A stretch of DNA of 64,000 nucleotides from Flammeovirga kamogawensis (GCF_018736065.1 NZ_CP076128.1:3666001-3730000), one strand, 5' to 3'; shown: positions 44,683 to 53,392, counted from the first letter of the stretch. Numbers and translations are program-made. Notes: generated by a model not told the origin, from the sequence alone.

Positions 44683-45072
44683 TTATGCTACTCGCGGTGG
44701 TGGAGTATCTGTAGGGAATGATGGAGCAGTATAAAATAATGGACGTGCAATTGGGAGTTTGCTATCTACTGGTAGATCGTCTAAATCAATAGATTTATTT
44801 GGAGTAATTACATCAGAACTATTTATAAACCAAGTAATATTGATTACACCAACAATGGTTTGTCCTTCGCTTTCTCCTTCTGGATTATCAGGCATACCTG
44901 CATCGTCTCCAAATAAATGTACAGAAATCAATTCATAGATACTTTCAATTTCATTGTGCATTTCATTAGGCAATAAGTTATCGTTGACATTTGCACTTAC
45001 GTTAAATAAGTGAAATGACATCAGAAAACAGATTAATTGCGTGAATACAGTATGAATAGTGTATCTTTTCAT
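44683..45072 (-). CDS. Small exported protein upstream of the efflux operon
   Basis: A 129-residue protein with a signal peptide (hydrophobic core about 11-25, cleavage near SANVNDN). The mature part is acidic (GDDAGMPDNPEGESEG, SIDLDDLPVDS) and ends in a Pro-rich tail (FPTDTPPPRVA). I know no family. It lies on the same strand just upstream of the efflux operon, a place where small periplasmic metal-binding or sensing proteins are often found, but no Cys, Met or His clusters support metal binding; acidic residues could. Function unknown. Confidence 0.6.
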   Translation of the reverse strand: MKRYTIHTVFTQLICFLMSFHLFNVSANVNDNLLPNEMHNEIESIYELISVHLFGDDAGMPDNPEGESEGQTIVGVINITWFINSSDVITPNKSIDLDDLPVDSKLPIARPLFYTAPSFPTDTPPPRVA

Positions 45073-45161
45073 TGTTTGATTTTATACAAAGTTATTGCTC
45101 TGTAATGCAATCTTACGTACTATTTAATGTAAAAGATAAATTGATTAACAGGTATTATGTA

Positions 45162-45204
45162 AAATCCCTCTTAAAACACATATAACATTGTATAAGAGGG
45201 ATTT
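45162..45204 (-). terminator. Terminator of the RNA-repair operon
   Basis: AAATCCCTCTTA (45162-45173) pairs perfectly with TAAGAGGGATTT (45193-45204) around a 19-base loop, 10 bp past the methyltransferase stop codon. Confidence 0.85.
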
Positions 45205-45213
45205 GTAGCTTTA

Positions 45214-46011
45214 TTACTTTGTCAATTTTAATTCAATAAGATAAGGGACATCTACTTTTATATCTTTAAAGATGAATTCACCTTCTGCTCTTTCTATCAT
45301 ATTATCAAAACAATTATAGGTTTGATAATCGTACTCTTCAAAAGTTTCTAATGTAAACCCTCTTTTTAATAATGGGTTAAGCATTTCACTTATTGAATGC
45401 ACCCAAAAATATTCTGTAAGATTTAGAGGAACGTCTCCTGCATAACTACCTTCTACTTTTTCTTCGTATACACCTTTGTTGTAGTAGCTGTATTCTGGGA
45501 TAAAAGAAGTCCAGTTAAGTGTGTAAATAAAAGGGTGCATTTCTACCATATAGAAAGTTCCTTTCTCTTTTAAATAATCTGATACGATATCTGCCCAAGC
45601 TTCTAAATCAGGAAGCCAACATAAAGCACCGTAGGAAACAAAAACCATATCAAACTTTTCTTTTGTAGGTAAATGTTCTCTGATGTCATATACATTCGAA
45701 CAAATAAATTCAGCATCTAAGCCTAGTTCTTGATTCAATTGTCTTGCTTGGTCAATTGCAGTATCAGAAATATCTAGACCTACCGCTTTTGCACCCATTC
45801 TAGAAAGTGACATTGTGTCTAACCCAAAATGACATTGCAGGTGCAAAACTCGTTTTCCTGTAAGATCACCAAGTCCTTTTAATTCAATTTTTTTTAATGA
45901 TGTGTCTCCTTTTTTAAAACCTGGAACATCATACATTTTAGAAGCTACATGTCCTTCTACACGTGCATTCCATTGTTCTTTATTAGCGTTAAATTCTTTT
46001 TGATAATCCAT
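45214..46011 (-). CDS. Class I SAM-dependent methyltransferase
   Basis: A 265-residue cytoplasmic methyltransferase. Motif I is VLHLQCHFGLDTMSLSRMGA (about 55-74), with the acidic ribose-binding VGLDISDTAIDQAR next and FDMVFVSYGALCWLPDL as motif IV. The HLQCHFG form is a variant of the usual DxGxGxG seen in a common group of small-molecule methyltransferases. It begins 4 bp past the stop of the HD-Pnk gene and shares its terminator, so it is probably co-expressed with the RNA-repair enzymes. It lacks the metal-binding ExxExxH layout of the RNA 3'-end methyltransferase Hen1, so an RNA substrate is not supported by sequence. Confidence 0.82.
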   Translation of the reverse strand: MDYQKEFNANKEQWNARVEGHVASKMYDVPGFKKGDTSLKKIELKGLGDLTGKRVLHLQCHFGLDTMSLSRMGAKAVGLDISDTAIDQARQLNQELGLDAEFICSNVYDIREHLPTKEKFDMVFVSYGALCWLPDLEAWADIVSDYLKEKGTFYMVEMHPFIYTLNWTSFIPEYSYYNKGVYEEKVEGSYAGDVPLNLTEYFWVHSISEMLNPLLKRGFTLETFEEYDYQTYNCFDNMIERAEGEFIFKDIKVDVPYLIELKLTK

Positions 46012-46015
46012 TTGT

Positions 46016-47170
46016 TTATTGTGTTATATATTCTAAATCATGTGCCTCATGGCACAGAGGTACTTCAAGTTTATATGATAGTTTATGAATGACATTTTCT
46101 GGTACAGTCCATTTTCTATCTTTATTTTGTTTTAATGTATCTTCTAAAGATTTTTCTAGATAAATAATTTTTACTCTGGCTTTATAATCAATAAATAAAC
46201 CAATCCATTTTTGCCTAATATCTTGTGAAAGGTTAGTCGCATTAAAAATAAAGGAACTTTTCTTTCTTAATAATACTTTTATTTCCTCTTTTGCAATTTG
46301 GACAACTTTACCATTATGTTTAGAATTAGTCGGGTCAAAATTATTTTTACGTCTAATTTCATCCAAGGATACCATAGGTATATCTGGAAAATGTTTTTTT
46401 ATAAAAGTATCCTTCCCAACGCCTGGTAAACCTGCCAATAGAATTGCTTTATTAGTTAAATCTTCAAAAGGTTTATAAAAAGGAGCAATACCACTTTTAT
46501 TTAAGTAGAGGTACCTACCATAATTAGAAGCAAACTGATATGGTTTTGTCCAACAGTTATTCTCTTTACAGAGTTCTTCAAATAACTCAATTTTAAAGAG
46601 AATATGTTCTTTATCATTGCAAATTCTACCTAAGACATCTGCTGTAGCCAATATACTTAGCCAATGGTTATTAGTCATTAAGCTAGATTTGATTACTTCT
46701 TTAGAGGGATTTTCTCTATCGATTGCCCAAAGAGGTAGACCATGTAAGCGAACGAGATTACTGATATGTTCCCTTGTCATAAAGGGTACATCATACTTGT
46801 TAAACAATATTGATCGAACAGTATGTGCTCCTTTTTTAGCATGATTAGGTGAGACTATTCTCTCAATGCCATCAATTTCTTCTGTAGATGTAGTCGATCT
46901 TTTTTCAATATCATGAAAAAGTGCAGAAAGAAAGAGGATATATTGTTCATATTCTTCAAGTTTTCTGAAAGCATCTAATTTAATAAGTGCTTCTACAACC
47001 ATTTTTGTATGTGTAAATACATCACCTTCTTGATGCCATATTTTATCTTGAGGAATAGAACGTAAAGTTGTTAACCAATCAAATTCTTTTTCGATACTTT
47101 CCCAATCTAAATTTTCCTTTAATTGAATAGTAGGGATACGCCATTCTTTATTTATAGTATTCATATGCAT
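46016..47170 (-). CDS. HD-Pnk, bifunctional RNA/DNA end-healing enzyme
   Basis: A 384-residue fusion. Residues about 40-185 are an HD phosphohydrolase domain (H46, H54, FHD at 85-87, later H110, H116, H138, H143 and D178 as candidate metal ligands). Residues about 240-384 are a P-loop polynucleotide kinase: GLPGVGKDT (247-255), SLDEIRR (D270, R273), FNATNL (309-314) and the lid RKWTVPENVI. The related Runella slithyformis HD-Pnk is known to remove 2',3' phosphates and to phosphorylate 5'-OH ends. The gene overlaps the 3' end of the RNA ligase gene; starts at 47170 or 47164 are both ATG. Together they can heal and seal broken RNA. Confidence 0.9.
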   Translation of the reverse strand: MHMNTINKEWRIPTIQLKENLDWESIEKEFDWLTTLRSIPQDKIWHQEGDVFTHTKMVVEALIKLDAFRKLEEYEQYILFLSALFHDIEKRSTTSTEEIDGIERIVSPNHAKKGAHTVRSILFNKYDVPFMTREHISNLVRLHGLPLWAIDRENPSKEVIKSSLMTNNHWLSILATADVLGRICNDKEHILFKIELFEELCKENNCWTKPYQFASNYGRYLYLNKSGIAPFYKPFEDLTNKAILLAGLPGVGKDTFIKKHFPDIPMVSLDEIRRKNNFDPTNSKHNGKVVQIAKEEIKVLLRKKSSFIFNATNLSQDIRQKWIGLFIDYKARVKIIYLEKSLEDTLKQNKDRKWTVPENVIHKLSYKLEVPLCHEAHDLEYITQ

Positions 47171-47942
47171 GCCATTGATATTTTTGATAATTATTAAGTT
47201 GGGTTGGTTGCCAATTTTTTACCCAATGCTGATCTGTCTTTACATGATTTTCTCTTACTACTTTGAATAGGTCACTAAACTCGTTTTGATTTACATTAAC
47301 TAAACCAGAATTTGTAAGAAAACTATCAGCATTACGTATAACAAAACCTTCAGAACAAGGTTTGTCAGTTTCAACTTCATACCCTCCTAATTGTCCACTT
47401 GTAGTAACATATTCTTCCCATGTACATCCAAGTTGATCAGAAAGCCATAATTGTAAGGATTCTTCTTCGTTTTGATTCTTTAGAAGAAAATCTGATAAGG
47501 GTTTTGTTAACTTGATTTCAGGAACGGTAGGGAAATCTAGTAAAGCTGCATAGAACTTTACATCTTCCCATGATAACCATTGTTTTCCTTCTCTAATACC
47601 AAATACATAGAAGAAAGAGGTTAACTTTTTATAGCCAATGGAATGAATACCGTACATATTTTCTCCAAAGATTTCTAAACCTTTAAGATGTTTTTTTATG
47701 AGTTGCCACCTATCTATTAATGGTTTATCCCATGGTAATTGAGATGGTGCAGCATGTGAACGTGCGAATACGCCATTTTCACTCAGACAGTTATTTTGAC
47801 CATCGAGTTTTTCTGTAAGCACTAGTTTGTCTAATGTGGCAAAAGAATGAATATATCCTTTAGGCATAAAGCGATCGTCAGAAGTTGTTCCTTTGCTACA
47901 ATGGGCATGGAGACTCCGATTATACTTTTTTGAAAAAGTCAT
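47148..47942 (-). CDS. ATP-dependent RNA ligase (Rnl2-like)
   Basis: A 264-residue covalent nucleotidyltransferase. Motif I is KLDG with the AMP-accepting K45; ARSHAAP follows at about 60-66, motif III-like IFGENMYGIHSI at 91-102, IIIa-like FYVFGIREG near 111, motif IV EGFVIR (188-193) and motif V around LFKVVR (K217). The set matches the RNA_ligase (Rnl2) family that joins 5'-phosphate and 3'-OH RNA ends. I start at ATG 47942; a longer frame begins 28 codons upstream but the extra part covers a hairpin in the leader and has no family likeness. The 3' end overlaps the HD-Pnk start codon, coupling translation. Confidence 0.88.
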   Translation of the reverse strand: MTFSKKYNRSLHAHCSKGTTSDDRFMPKGYIHSFATLDKLVLTEKLDGQNNCLSENGVFARSHAAPSQLPWDKPLIDRWQLIKKHLKGLEIFGENMYGIHSIGYKKLTSFFYVFGIREGKQWLSWEDVKFYAALLDFPTVPEIKLTKPLSDFLLKNQNEEESLQLWLSDQLGCTWEEYVTTSGQLGGYEVETDKPCSEGFVIRNADSFLTNSGLVNVNQNEFSDLFKVVRENHVKTDQHWVKNWQPTQLNNYQKYQWHAYEYYK

Positions 47943-48023
47943 GATTTTAAAATGTAATAATTTAATTACTTGCCCTTTAAGCAAGGTTTTCTCTTTTAGG
48001 TAGGAGTCAATTTTAATGCATAG

Positions 48024-48052
48024 CAAAAAAGCTGTCTCTTGGTAAGGGACAG
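48024..48052 (-). terminator. Terminator-like hairpin in the RNA-ligase leader
   Basis: On the minus strand CTGTCCCTT-acc-AAGAGACAG (arms 48032-48040 and 48044-48052, one G-U pair) is followed by C and T6 (48025-48030). It is 82 bp upstream of the ligase start and well past the terminator of the preceding gene, so it could be an attenuator. A second hairpin (CTTGC/GCAAG, about 47970-47985) lies nearer the start. Confidence 0.55.
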
Positions 48053-48164
48053 TATAAATTGACTGGTGTATTGAGAAAACAATTACATGACTAGTATCGC
48101 TAGATATATTTTGAAATGGAAATTAAATATTGAAGTGTAATGTTAATAAAAAAAAACAGCAAAC

Positions 48165-48202
48165 AAAAACCCCTTCAGTATTAATGAGTTAAATACGAAG
48201 GG
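48165..48202 (-). terminator. Terminator of the 2-hydroxyacid dehydrogenase gene
   Basis: CCCTTC (48171-48176) pairs with GAAGGG (48197-48202), with a second short helix inside; the minus strand then reads GGTTTTTGTTTG. It lies 17 bp past the stop codon. Confidence 0.65.
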
Positions 48203-48218
48203 ATTCTTTATTGTGAGA

Positions 48219-49154
48219 CTATTTCTTAAGAAGATCGATTATTTTACCTCCTAAAACAGTACTAATTTTTTCATAGGATTCGAAAGACCACCCACCTACA
48301 TGCGGAGTGAATATTACCCGATTATCATCACAAAGTTTATTGAAAATACGTTCCTGATCTTCTGATAATGTATGTAGCTTTTCATTTTCAAGAACATCTA
48401 AACCAGCGGCAATTATTTTTCCATTATCAAGTCCCCATTCTATTGTTGAGAAAGGGATAACCTCTCCACGAGCAAGGTTTAATAAATAAATAGGTTTATT
48501 AAATGCACCTAAATAGTCTTTTGTAAAAAGGTGTTTATTTTCTTTATTTAATGGAATATGAAAACTCAATACATCAGCTTCTTTCTGAATTTGCTCTAAA
48601 GATGCCTCTTGAGCGTATTCATCTCCGTAGTTTGATTTTCCATTGTCATAAGCAAGAACTTTACAGCCAAAACCAATTAAACGTTTGGCAAAAGCTTTAC
48701 CCATATTGCCATAACCAATTATACCAACTGTTCTAGTAGAAAGTTCGTGCCCTCTATTTTCTTCGCGGAGCCATAATTTCTGACGAACTTCTGTATTTCC
48801 AATATGAAGGAAATTCATTAAACAGAGTAACATAGCAATGGTATGTTCACCTACAGCATCCATATTTCCTTCAGGAGCATTTAGTAAAGTAATATTTCTA
48901 CGTTGTAAATATTCTTCATCAATTTCATCTACACCAGCTCCAGCACGGGCAATAAAACGCAACTTTGGAGCAAGTTCTAATAACTCTACACCAATCTTCA
49001 TTTTACTTCTTAATATAAGCCCATTATAATCTTTAATTACATTTGGTACTTCTTCTACAGCAATACCTGGATTGTATGTAACCTCAATATTTTCTTGCTC
49101 CAGAATAGGTAAAATTGCATCATGTAATTTATCTATTATTAAAACCTTTGTCAT
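48219..49154 (-). CDS. D-2-hydroxyacid dehydrogenase, NAD-dependent
   Basis: A 311-residue cytoplasmic enzyme of the D-isomer-specific 2-hydroxyacid dehydrogenase family. The nucleotide-binding GYGNMG is near residue 148, the catalytic Arg is in NLARGEV, the Glu in LDVLENE, and the His in TPHVGGW near the C-terminus. The sequence resembles the short phosphoglycerate dehydrogenases of Bacteroidota, but there is no ACT domain and no serC neighbour, so serine synthesis is only one option; glyoxylate/hydroxypyruvate reduction is another. Transcribed alone. Confidence 0.85.
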   Translation of the reverse strand: MTKVLIIDKLHDAILPILEQENIEVTYNPGIAVEEVPNVIKDYNGLILRSKMKIGVELLELAPKLRFIARAGAGVDEIDEEYLQRRNITLLNAPEGNMDAVGEHTIAMLLCLMNFLHIGNTEVRQKLWLREENRGHELSTRTVGIIGYGNMGKAFAKRLIGFGCKVLAYDNGKSNYGDEYAQEASLEQIQKEADVLSFHIPLNKENKHLFTKDYLGAFNKPIYLLNLARGEVIPFSTIEWGLDNGKIIAAGLDVLENEKLHTLSEDQERIFNKLCDDNRVIFTPHVGGWSFESYEKISTVLGGKIIDLLKK

Positions 49155-49304
49155 ATGTGCTAGATATATTTTATATTATGTTTGAATTGGAAAAAGATAG
49201 TATAATTTCTTATTTATCTTTATCGTCATTAAAAATCTACAAATCTCAGAGCATAAAAGGAAAAACCTTTAAGCATGTTCTAAATATCAAATTTAGAAGC
49301 AATA

Positions 49305-51740
49305 ATGAAAAACCGTTCTATTAATACCCTACAATTATCAATATTTTTCTTTTTAAGCTGTATTTCAGTTACAGTATTTGGACAACGAGTCTATAAAGAG
49401 CATAAAATAGATGGACAAAATTTAGTAATCACTACAAATGATGGTTCAATAACTTTAAGACCTTTTGCTTCACAAATTCTAGAAACTCAATTTTATCCAA
49501 ATGGAGTAGAAACACTACCACTATCAGAAGCCGTTATTATGGCTCCTAATAAAGTGGAGATTGATTTAAAAGATGAAGGAACAACGTTGGTATTCCATGT
49601 GGGTAATGGAATTATTGCTCGAATTAATAAATCACCATTACAAATAGCTTATTATTTTAATAATGAGAAATTATTAGAAGAATCTGAAGGATATTTTGAT
49701 GCAGATACTTTAAAAGGTTTCAAATTTAAAATTCAAGAAGGAGAAGCTTTATATGGTGCAGGAGAAAGAGCATTACCTCTCGATAGAAGAGGACATAGGT
49801 TACCTCTGTATAATAGAGCACATTATTCTAATGAAGAAGTTGCTACTCAAATGAATTATGGAATGCCTTTAATGATTTCTTCTAAGAAATATGCACTTTT
49901 ATACGACAATGCACCTATAGGTTTTATTGATATAGGAAAACGTAAGTCAGATGAATTATCATTTGAAACGATAGGAGGAAGATCTAGCTATGTTATTGTA
50001 GCAGGAACGGATTTTAAAGATTTATTAAATGAATTTACAGATTTAACAGGAAAACAACCGTTACCTCCTAGGTGGATGTTTGGAAATTTTGCTTCTAGAT
50101 TTGGATATCACTCTCAAAAAGAAGTAGAGACTACAGTTAAAGAATTTAGAGAGAAAGAAGTCCCTTTAGATGCAATAATACTTGACTTATATTGGTTTGG
50201 GAAAGATGTAAAAGGTACAATGGGAAACCTAGAGTGGTATAAAGAAGCATTTCCTGACCCAACTAAAATGATAGAATCATTAAATAACGAAAATGTAAAA
50301 ACAATTCTAATTACAGAACCTTTTATATTAACTTCTTCATCTAAATGGGAAGATGCTAAAGAAAGTAAGGTTTTGGGAACAGATAAATATGGAAAACCTT
50401 TTGTTTACGATTTCTTTTTTGGAGAGACAGGCTTGGTAGATGTATTTAAGCCGGAAGCACAGACTTGGTTTTGGAATATTTATAAAGGTTTAGCAGATCA
50501 AGGTGTTGCAGGATGGTGGGGAGACCTTGGAGAACCCGAAGTGCATCCATCTAAATTGCAGCATGTAAATGGTTCTGCTGATGAAGTACATAATATCTAT
50601 GGTCAGAATTGGGCTAAACTTATTTATGATGGTTATCGCAAAGATTTTCCTAATAAGCGTCCTTTTATTTTAATGAGATCAGGTTATGTGGGTTCACAAC
50701 GTTATGGAATGATTCCATGGTCTGGTGATGTAAATAGAAGTTTTGGAGGGTTAACTCCACAATCTCAAATTTCTATGACAATGGGGTTAAGTGGTGTTCC
50801 TTATATGCACTCTGATTTAGGAGGGTTTGTAAACTGGGACATGAAACAGGAAGATATTTTGGAACTATATGTAAGGTGGTTAGAGTATGGAGTTTTTCAG
50901 CCTGTATTTAGACCCCATGCACAAGAATCTATTCCTTCAGAAGTAATTCATTATAAAGGAGAAACTTTTGATATTGTAAAAAAATACATTGAATACAGAT
51001 ACAAAATGTTACCCTATAACTATTCTTTAGCTTATGAGAATAGCACTAAAGGAACTCCATTGTTAAGACCTTTATTTATGGAGGAAAAGGATAATCCTGC
51101 ATTGCAGAATATATCAGATACGTATATGTGGGGAGATGCTTATGTTGTTGCTCCTGTAACTAAAGAAGGACAAACTACAAGGAAATTATACTTACCTAAA
51201 GGACATAATTGGTATCACTTATGGACAGGTGAAAAGTATAAGGGCGGTGATTGGGTGACAGTAGATACTCCTTTAGATCAATTGCCTGTTTTTGTAAAGG
51301 GAGGAGCAATTATACCTTTAGCTACAAAAAGATTACAATCAACAGAAGAATATTCTTCTGCGGAATTGACTTTTCAGATATGGAATGATGCAGAAGTGGA
51401 AACATCTTCTAGAGTAATGTTTGATGATAATGGAGTATCAACAAATTCAATAGAAAATAAGGCATTTGAATTATTGAATGTTAGCTTAAAGAATAAGAAA
51501 AAAAACGTAGAAATTACTTTATCTAAAGACGGAGGTTACAGAGAAGCTCCTGCTAGTAGAATGATAACTTTAGAAATTCATAATGTCAACTTACCCCCAA
51601 AAAATGTAGGAATTGGTAAGAAGAAAATGCCTGCAGAAAAATGTGATATGGGATATGATAAAGTAAATAAAATATTGTTTGTTACTTTAAAATGGACAGG
51701 TGAGGAAAGAACAATTTATATTACTAAAGGGAAAAAATAA
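49305..51740 (+). CDS. Exported glycoside hydrolase family 31 (alpha-glycosidase)
   Basis: An 811-residue enzyme with a signal peptide ending near TVFGQ. It has the N-terminal beta-sandwich, a (beta/alpha)8 catalytic barrel with the nucleophile Asp in WWGDLGEPE and the acid/base Asp in IPWSGDVNRSF, and C-terminal beta domains including a DUF5110-like region. GH31 enzymes release glucose or xylose from the non-reducing end of alpha-linked glycans; which sugar is used is not clear. The protein is periplasmic or surface-located. No SusC/SusD pair lies beside it, so it is not part of a classic polysaccharide utilisation locus here. A terminator follows. Confidence 0.9.
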   Translation: MKNRSINTLQLSIFFFLSCISVTVFGQRVYKEHKIDGQNLVITTNDGSITLRPFASQILETQFYPNGVETLPLSEAVIMAPNKVEIDLKDEGTTLVFHVGNGIIARINKSPLQIAYYFNNEKLLEESEGYFDADTLKGFKFKIQEGEALYGAGERALPLDRRGHRLPLYNRAHYSNEEVATQMNYGMPLMISSKKYALLYDNAPIGFIDIGKRKSDELSFETIGGRSSYVIVAGTDFKDLLNEFTDLTGKQPLPPRWMFGNFASRFGYHSQKEVETTVKEFREKEVPLDAIILDLYWFGKDVKGTMGNLEWYKEAFPDPTKMIESLNNENVKTILITEPFILTSSSKWEDAKESKVLGTDKYGKPFVYDFFFGETGLVDVFKPEAQTWFWNIYKGLADQGVAGWWGDLGEPEVHPSKLQHVNGSADEVHNIYGQNWAKLIYDGYRKDFPNKRPFILMRSGYVGSQRYGMIPWSGDVNRSFGGLTPQSQISMTMGLSGVPYMHSDLGGFVNWDMKQEDILELYVRWLEYGVFQPVFRPHAQESIPSEVIHYKGETFDIVKKYIEYRYKMLPYNYSLAYENSTKGTPLLRPLFMEEKDNPALQNISDTYMWGDAYVVAPVTKEGQTTRKLYLPKGHNWYHLWTGEKYKGGDWVTVDTPLDQLPVFVKGGAIIPLATKRLQSTEEYSSAELTFQIWNDAEVETSSRVMFDDNGVSTNSIENKAFELLNVSLKNKKKNVEITLSKDGGYREAPASRMITLEIHNVNLPPKNVGIGKKKMPAEKCDMGYDKVNKILFVTLKWTGEERTIYITKGKK

Positions 51741-51795
51741 ACATAAACTTTAATTGCTAAGTTCTCAAAAATGCTAGCAGTTATAAATATTTAAG

Positions 51796-51829
51796 ACCCA
51801 CTTTCAGCTATTTTGGAAGTGGGTTTTTA
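51796..51829 (+). terminator. Terminator of the GH31 gene
   Basis: ACCCACTTTC (51796-51805) pairs with GGAAGTGGGT (51815-51824) with one wobble pair and is followed by T5. Confidence 0.9.
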
Positions 51830-51925
51830 GTTTTTTTTAACCAAACAAAACTTTTTTGTTGAATCCCAAACTTTAAAAATGCAGTTATAAAGTTTAAATG
51901 TTTAACTATTTTAATATAACTACGC

Positions 51926-52186
51926 ATGGAAATTTTATTATCATACTTGCTTGTCATTAACATAATTAGTGTTGTTGTAGTTTTGTTAGATTATAAAAGA
52001 ATAATTGGTAGAGTTCCATCTATTGCCTTTCATGGTTTGGAATTATTAGGTGGGGTAGTAGTAATGCTTCCTATTTTATATATACTAAGATATAGAGTAA
52101 CAAAGGAAAGCTATTTTCTAGTCTCACTTTGGACATTGACAATTTGGTTTTTTATCAGTTATATTAAGATTGGAATATTTGGATAA
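51926..52186 (+). CDS. DUF1294 small membrane protein
   Basis: An 86-residue protein with three predicted hydrophobic helices. The stretch LLDYKRIIGRVPSIAFHGLELLGG followed by YRVTKESYFLV follows the DUF1294 pattern (DK.RA....RIPE..L..LALLGGW...L..RH.T.K..F). The function of this family is unknown; members are small inner-membrane proteins, sometimes fused to a cold-shock domain. The gene is short but recognisable and stands between two unrelated exported proteins. Confidence 0.75.
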   Translation: MEILLSYLLVINIISVVVVLLDYKRIIGRVPSIAFHGLELLGGVVVMLPILYILRYRVTKESYFLVSLWTLTIWFFISYIKIGIFG

Positions 52187-52202
52187 AAAATAAACTAAAG
52201 AA

Positions 52203-52232
52203 GTTGAATCTACTCATCTTATAGTATATTTG
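52203..52232 (+). promoter_or_regulatory. Promoter of the DUF1573 gene
   Basis: TTG (52204-52206), 18 bases, then TATATTTG (52225-52232), a full match to the -7 consensus TAnnTTTG. The predicted transcription start is about 20 bases upstream of the ATG at 52260. The box overlaps a possible TTG start codon at 52230, which argues against that start. Confidence 0.65.
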
Positions 52233-52259
52233 AACTTCAAATTTGATATTCCCCATTCC

Positions 52260-53330
52260 ATGATAAATAAAGTTTATTTTTTTATTTGTTGCTTTTTAAT
52301 ATTAGCATCAACTTCTTCTGCTCAGAATTTTTTAGACTTCGAAAAAGATAGTGTGTTCTTAGGTAAGCTATCGTCGAATTTAGATACAATAAGGTATTCT
52401 TTCAAGTTTGATGTAAAGTCAACGTCATCAATAAGCATAGATACTGTAATTACAGATTGTGCATGTTCTTTGCCATCTTATTCATCAAATAAGATTATTA
52501 AAGGTGAAGGGGGGACGATTGATATTACTTATATTCCATATAAAGCAGGCCCGTTTACAAAAGTATTTACAGTAAGGTTAAATGACAGTAAGCAAGAATA
52601 TAAACTGAAGTTGGCAGGGTTTATTCGCCCTTCTAAAATATCATTTGATAAGCTTTACCCGTATGGAGAAAAAATAAAATGGAGTCATAAAAAAGTAAGT
52701 TTTGGTATGTTGACAGCTCAAGGTACAGCATCAAAAACAGTTTATTTCTATAACAATACAGACGATACATTAAGGTTTGAGAAAGCTCCTAACACTCCAG
52801 ATTATTTGGGCGTTTTAATTGATAGTGGGCAGTATGAAGTAATGCCTAATGCAGAAGGCTCTTTTGAGTTATTTATAAAACCAGAAGATAGAGAAGAATT
52901 TGGGTATGCTCAGGATACTTTTTCTATAGTATTATCAAACGGTAAGGAGGAATTAACATCAAACTGTATTGTTTCAGCATCAGTTCAATATCCAGAATCA
53001 GAAGGGGATGGTCCTAAACCTAAAATGGGGCTATCATCTACTTATATGAACTTAGGTAACGTTAAAAATAATGGAGAGAAGATAATTACATTGTCTGTAA
53101 TGAACACAGGTAAAGTACCTCTTAAAATTCTCAAAGTAGAAACAAATCATGGATTATCTCTTTTGAGTATAGAGGATAATGAAGTACAACCATTTGAAAC
53201 AGTCAATGTAAATGTTCGCTATTTAGAAACACCAAGAACAGGTAAAGAAACAAGATCATTTACCTTATTTACAAATGATCCTATAGATCCTGTAACAATT
53301 ATAACAGTAAAAGCGAACGTTATTAAGTAA
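52260..53330 (+). CDS. Exported DUF1573-domain protein
   Basis: A 356-residue exported protein; the ATG at 52260 gives a standard signal peptide ending near TSSAQ. The mature part contains repeated immunoglobulin-like DUF1573 domains: the first near residues 25-120 (KSTSSISIDTVITDCACSLP, where the CAC motif is typical), the last at about 250-350 (SSTYMNLGNVKNNGEKIITL, then FTNDPIDPVTIITVKANV). DUF1573 proteins are abundant in Bacteroidota envelopes but have no defined activity; a structural or adhesive role is likely. Own promoter and terminator, so a single-gene unit. Confidence 0.85.
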   Translation: MINKVYFFICCFLILASTSSAQNFLDFEKDSVFLGKLSSNLDTIRYSFKFDVKSTSSISIDTVITDCACSLPSYSSNKIIKGEGGTIDITYIPYKAGPFTKVFTVRLNDSKQEYKLKLAGFIRPSKISFDKLYPYGEKIKWSHKKVSFGMLTAQGTASKTVYFYNNTDDTLRFEKAPNTPDYLGVLIDSGQYEVMPNAEGSFELFIKPEDREEFGYAQDTFSIVLSNGKEELTSNCIVSASVQYPESEGDGPKPKMGLSSTYMNLGNVKNNGEKIITLSVMNTGKVPLKILKVETNHGLSLLSIEDNEVQPFETVNVNVRYLETPRTGKETRSFTLFTNDPIDPVTIITVKANVIK

Positions 53331-53355
53331 CCTTTTTCGTATTTTTATTACTCTT

Positions 53356-53392
53356 AAAAGTAACTGATTTCTGAAATTAGTTACTTTTTTTT
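53356..53392 (+). terminator. Terminator of the DUF1573 gene
   Basis: A 15-bp stem with one wobble pair (core AAAAGTAACT / AGTTACTTTT, 53356-53388) and T-rich tail. Confidence 0.85.

Noticed and set aside
45214..46011. Methyltransferase as a Hen1 homologue
   Set aside because: The metal-binding Glu/His pattern of Hen1 is missing and motif I is of another group.
52230..52259. TTG start for the DUF1573 protein
   Set aside because: The codon lies inside a full -7 promoter element (TATATTTG), and the ATG at 52260 gives a standard signal peptide.
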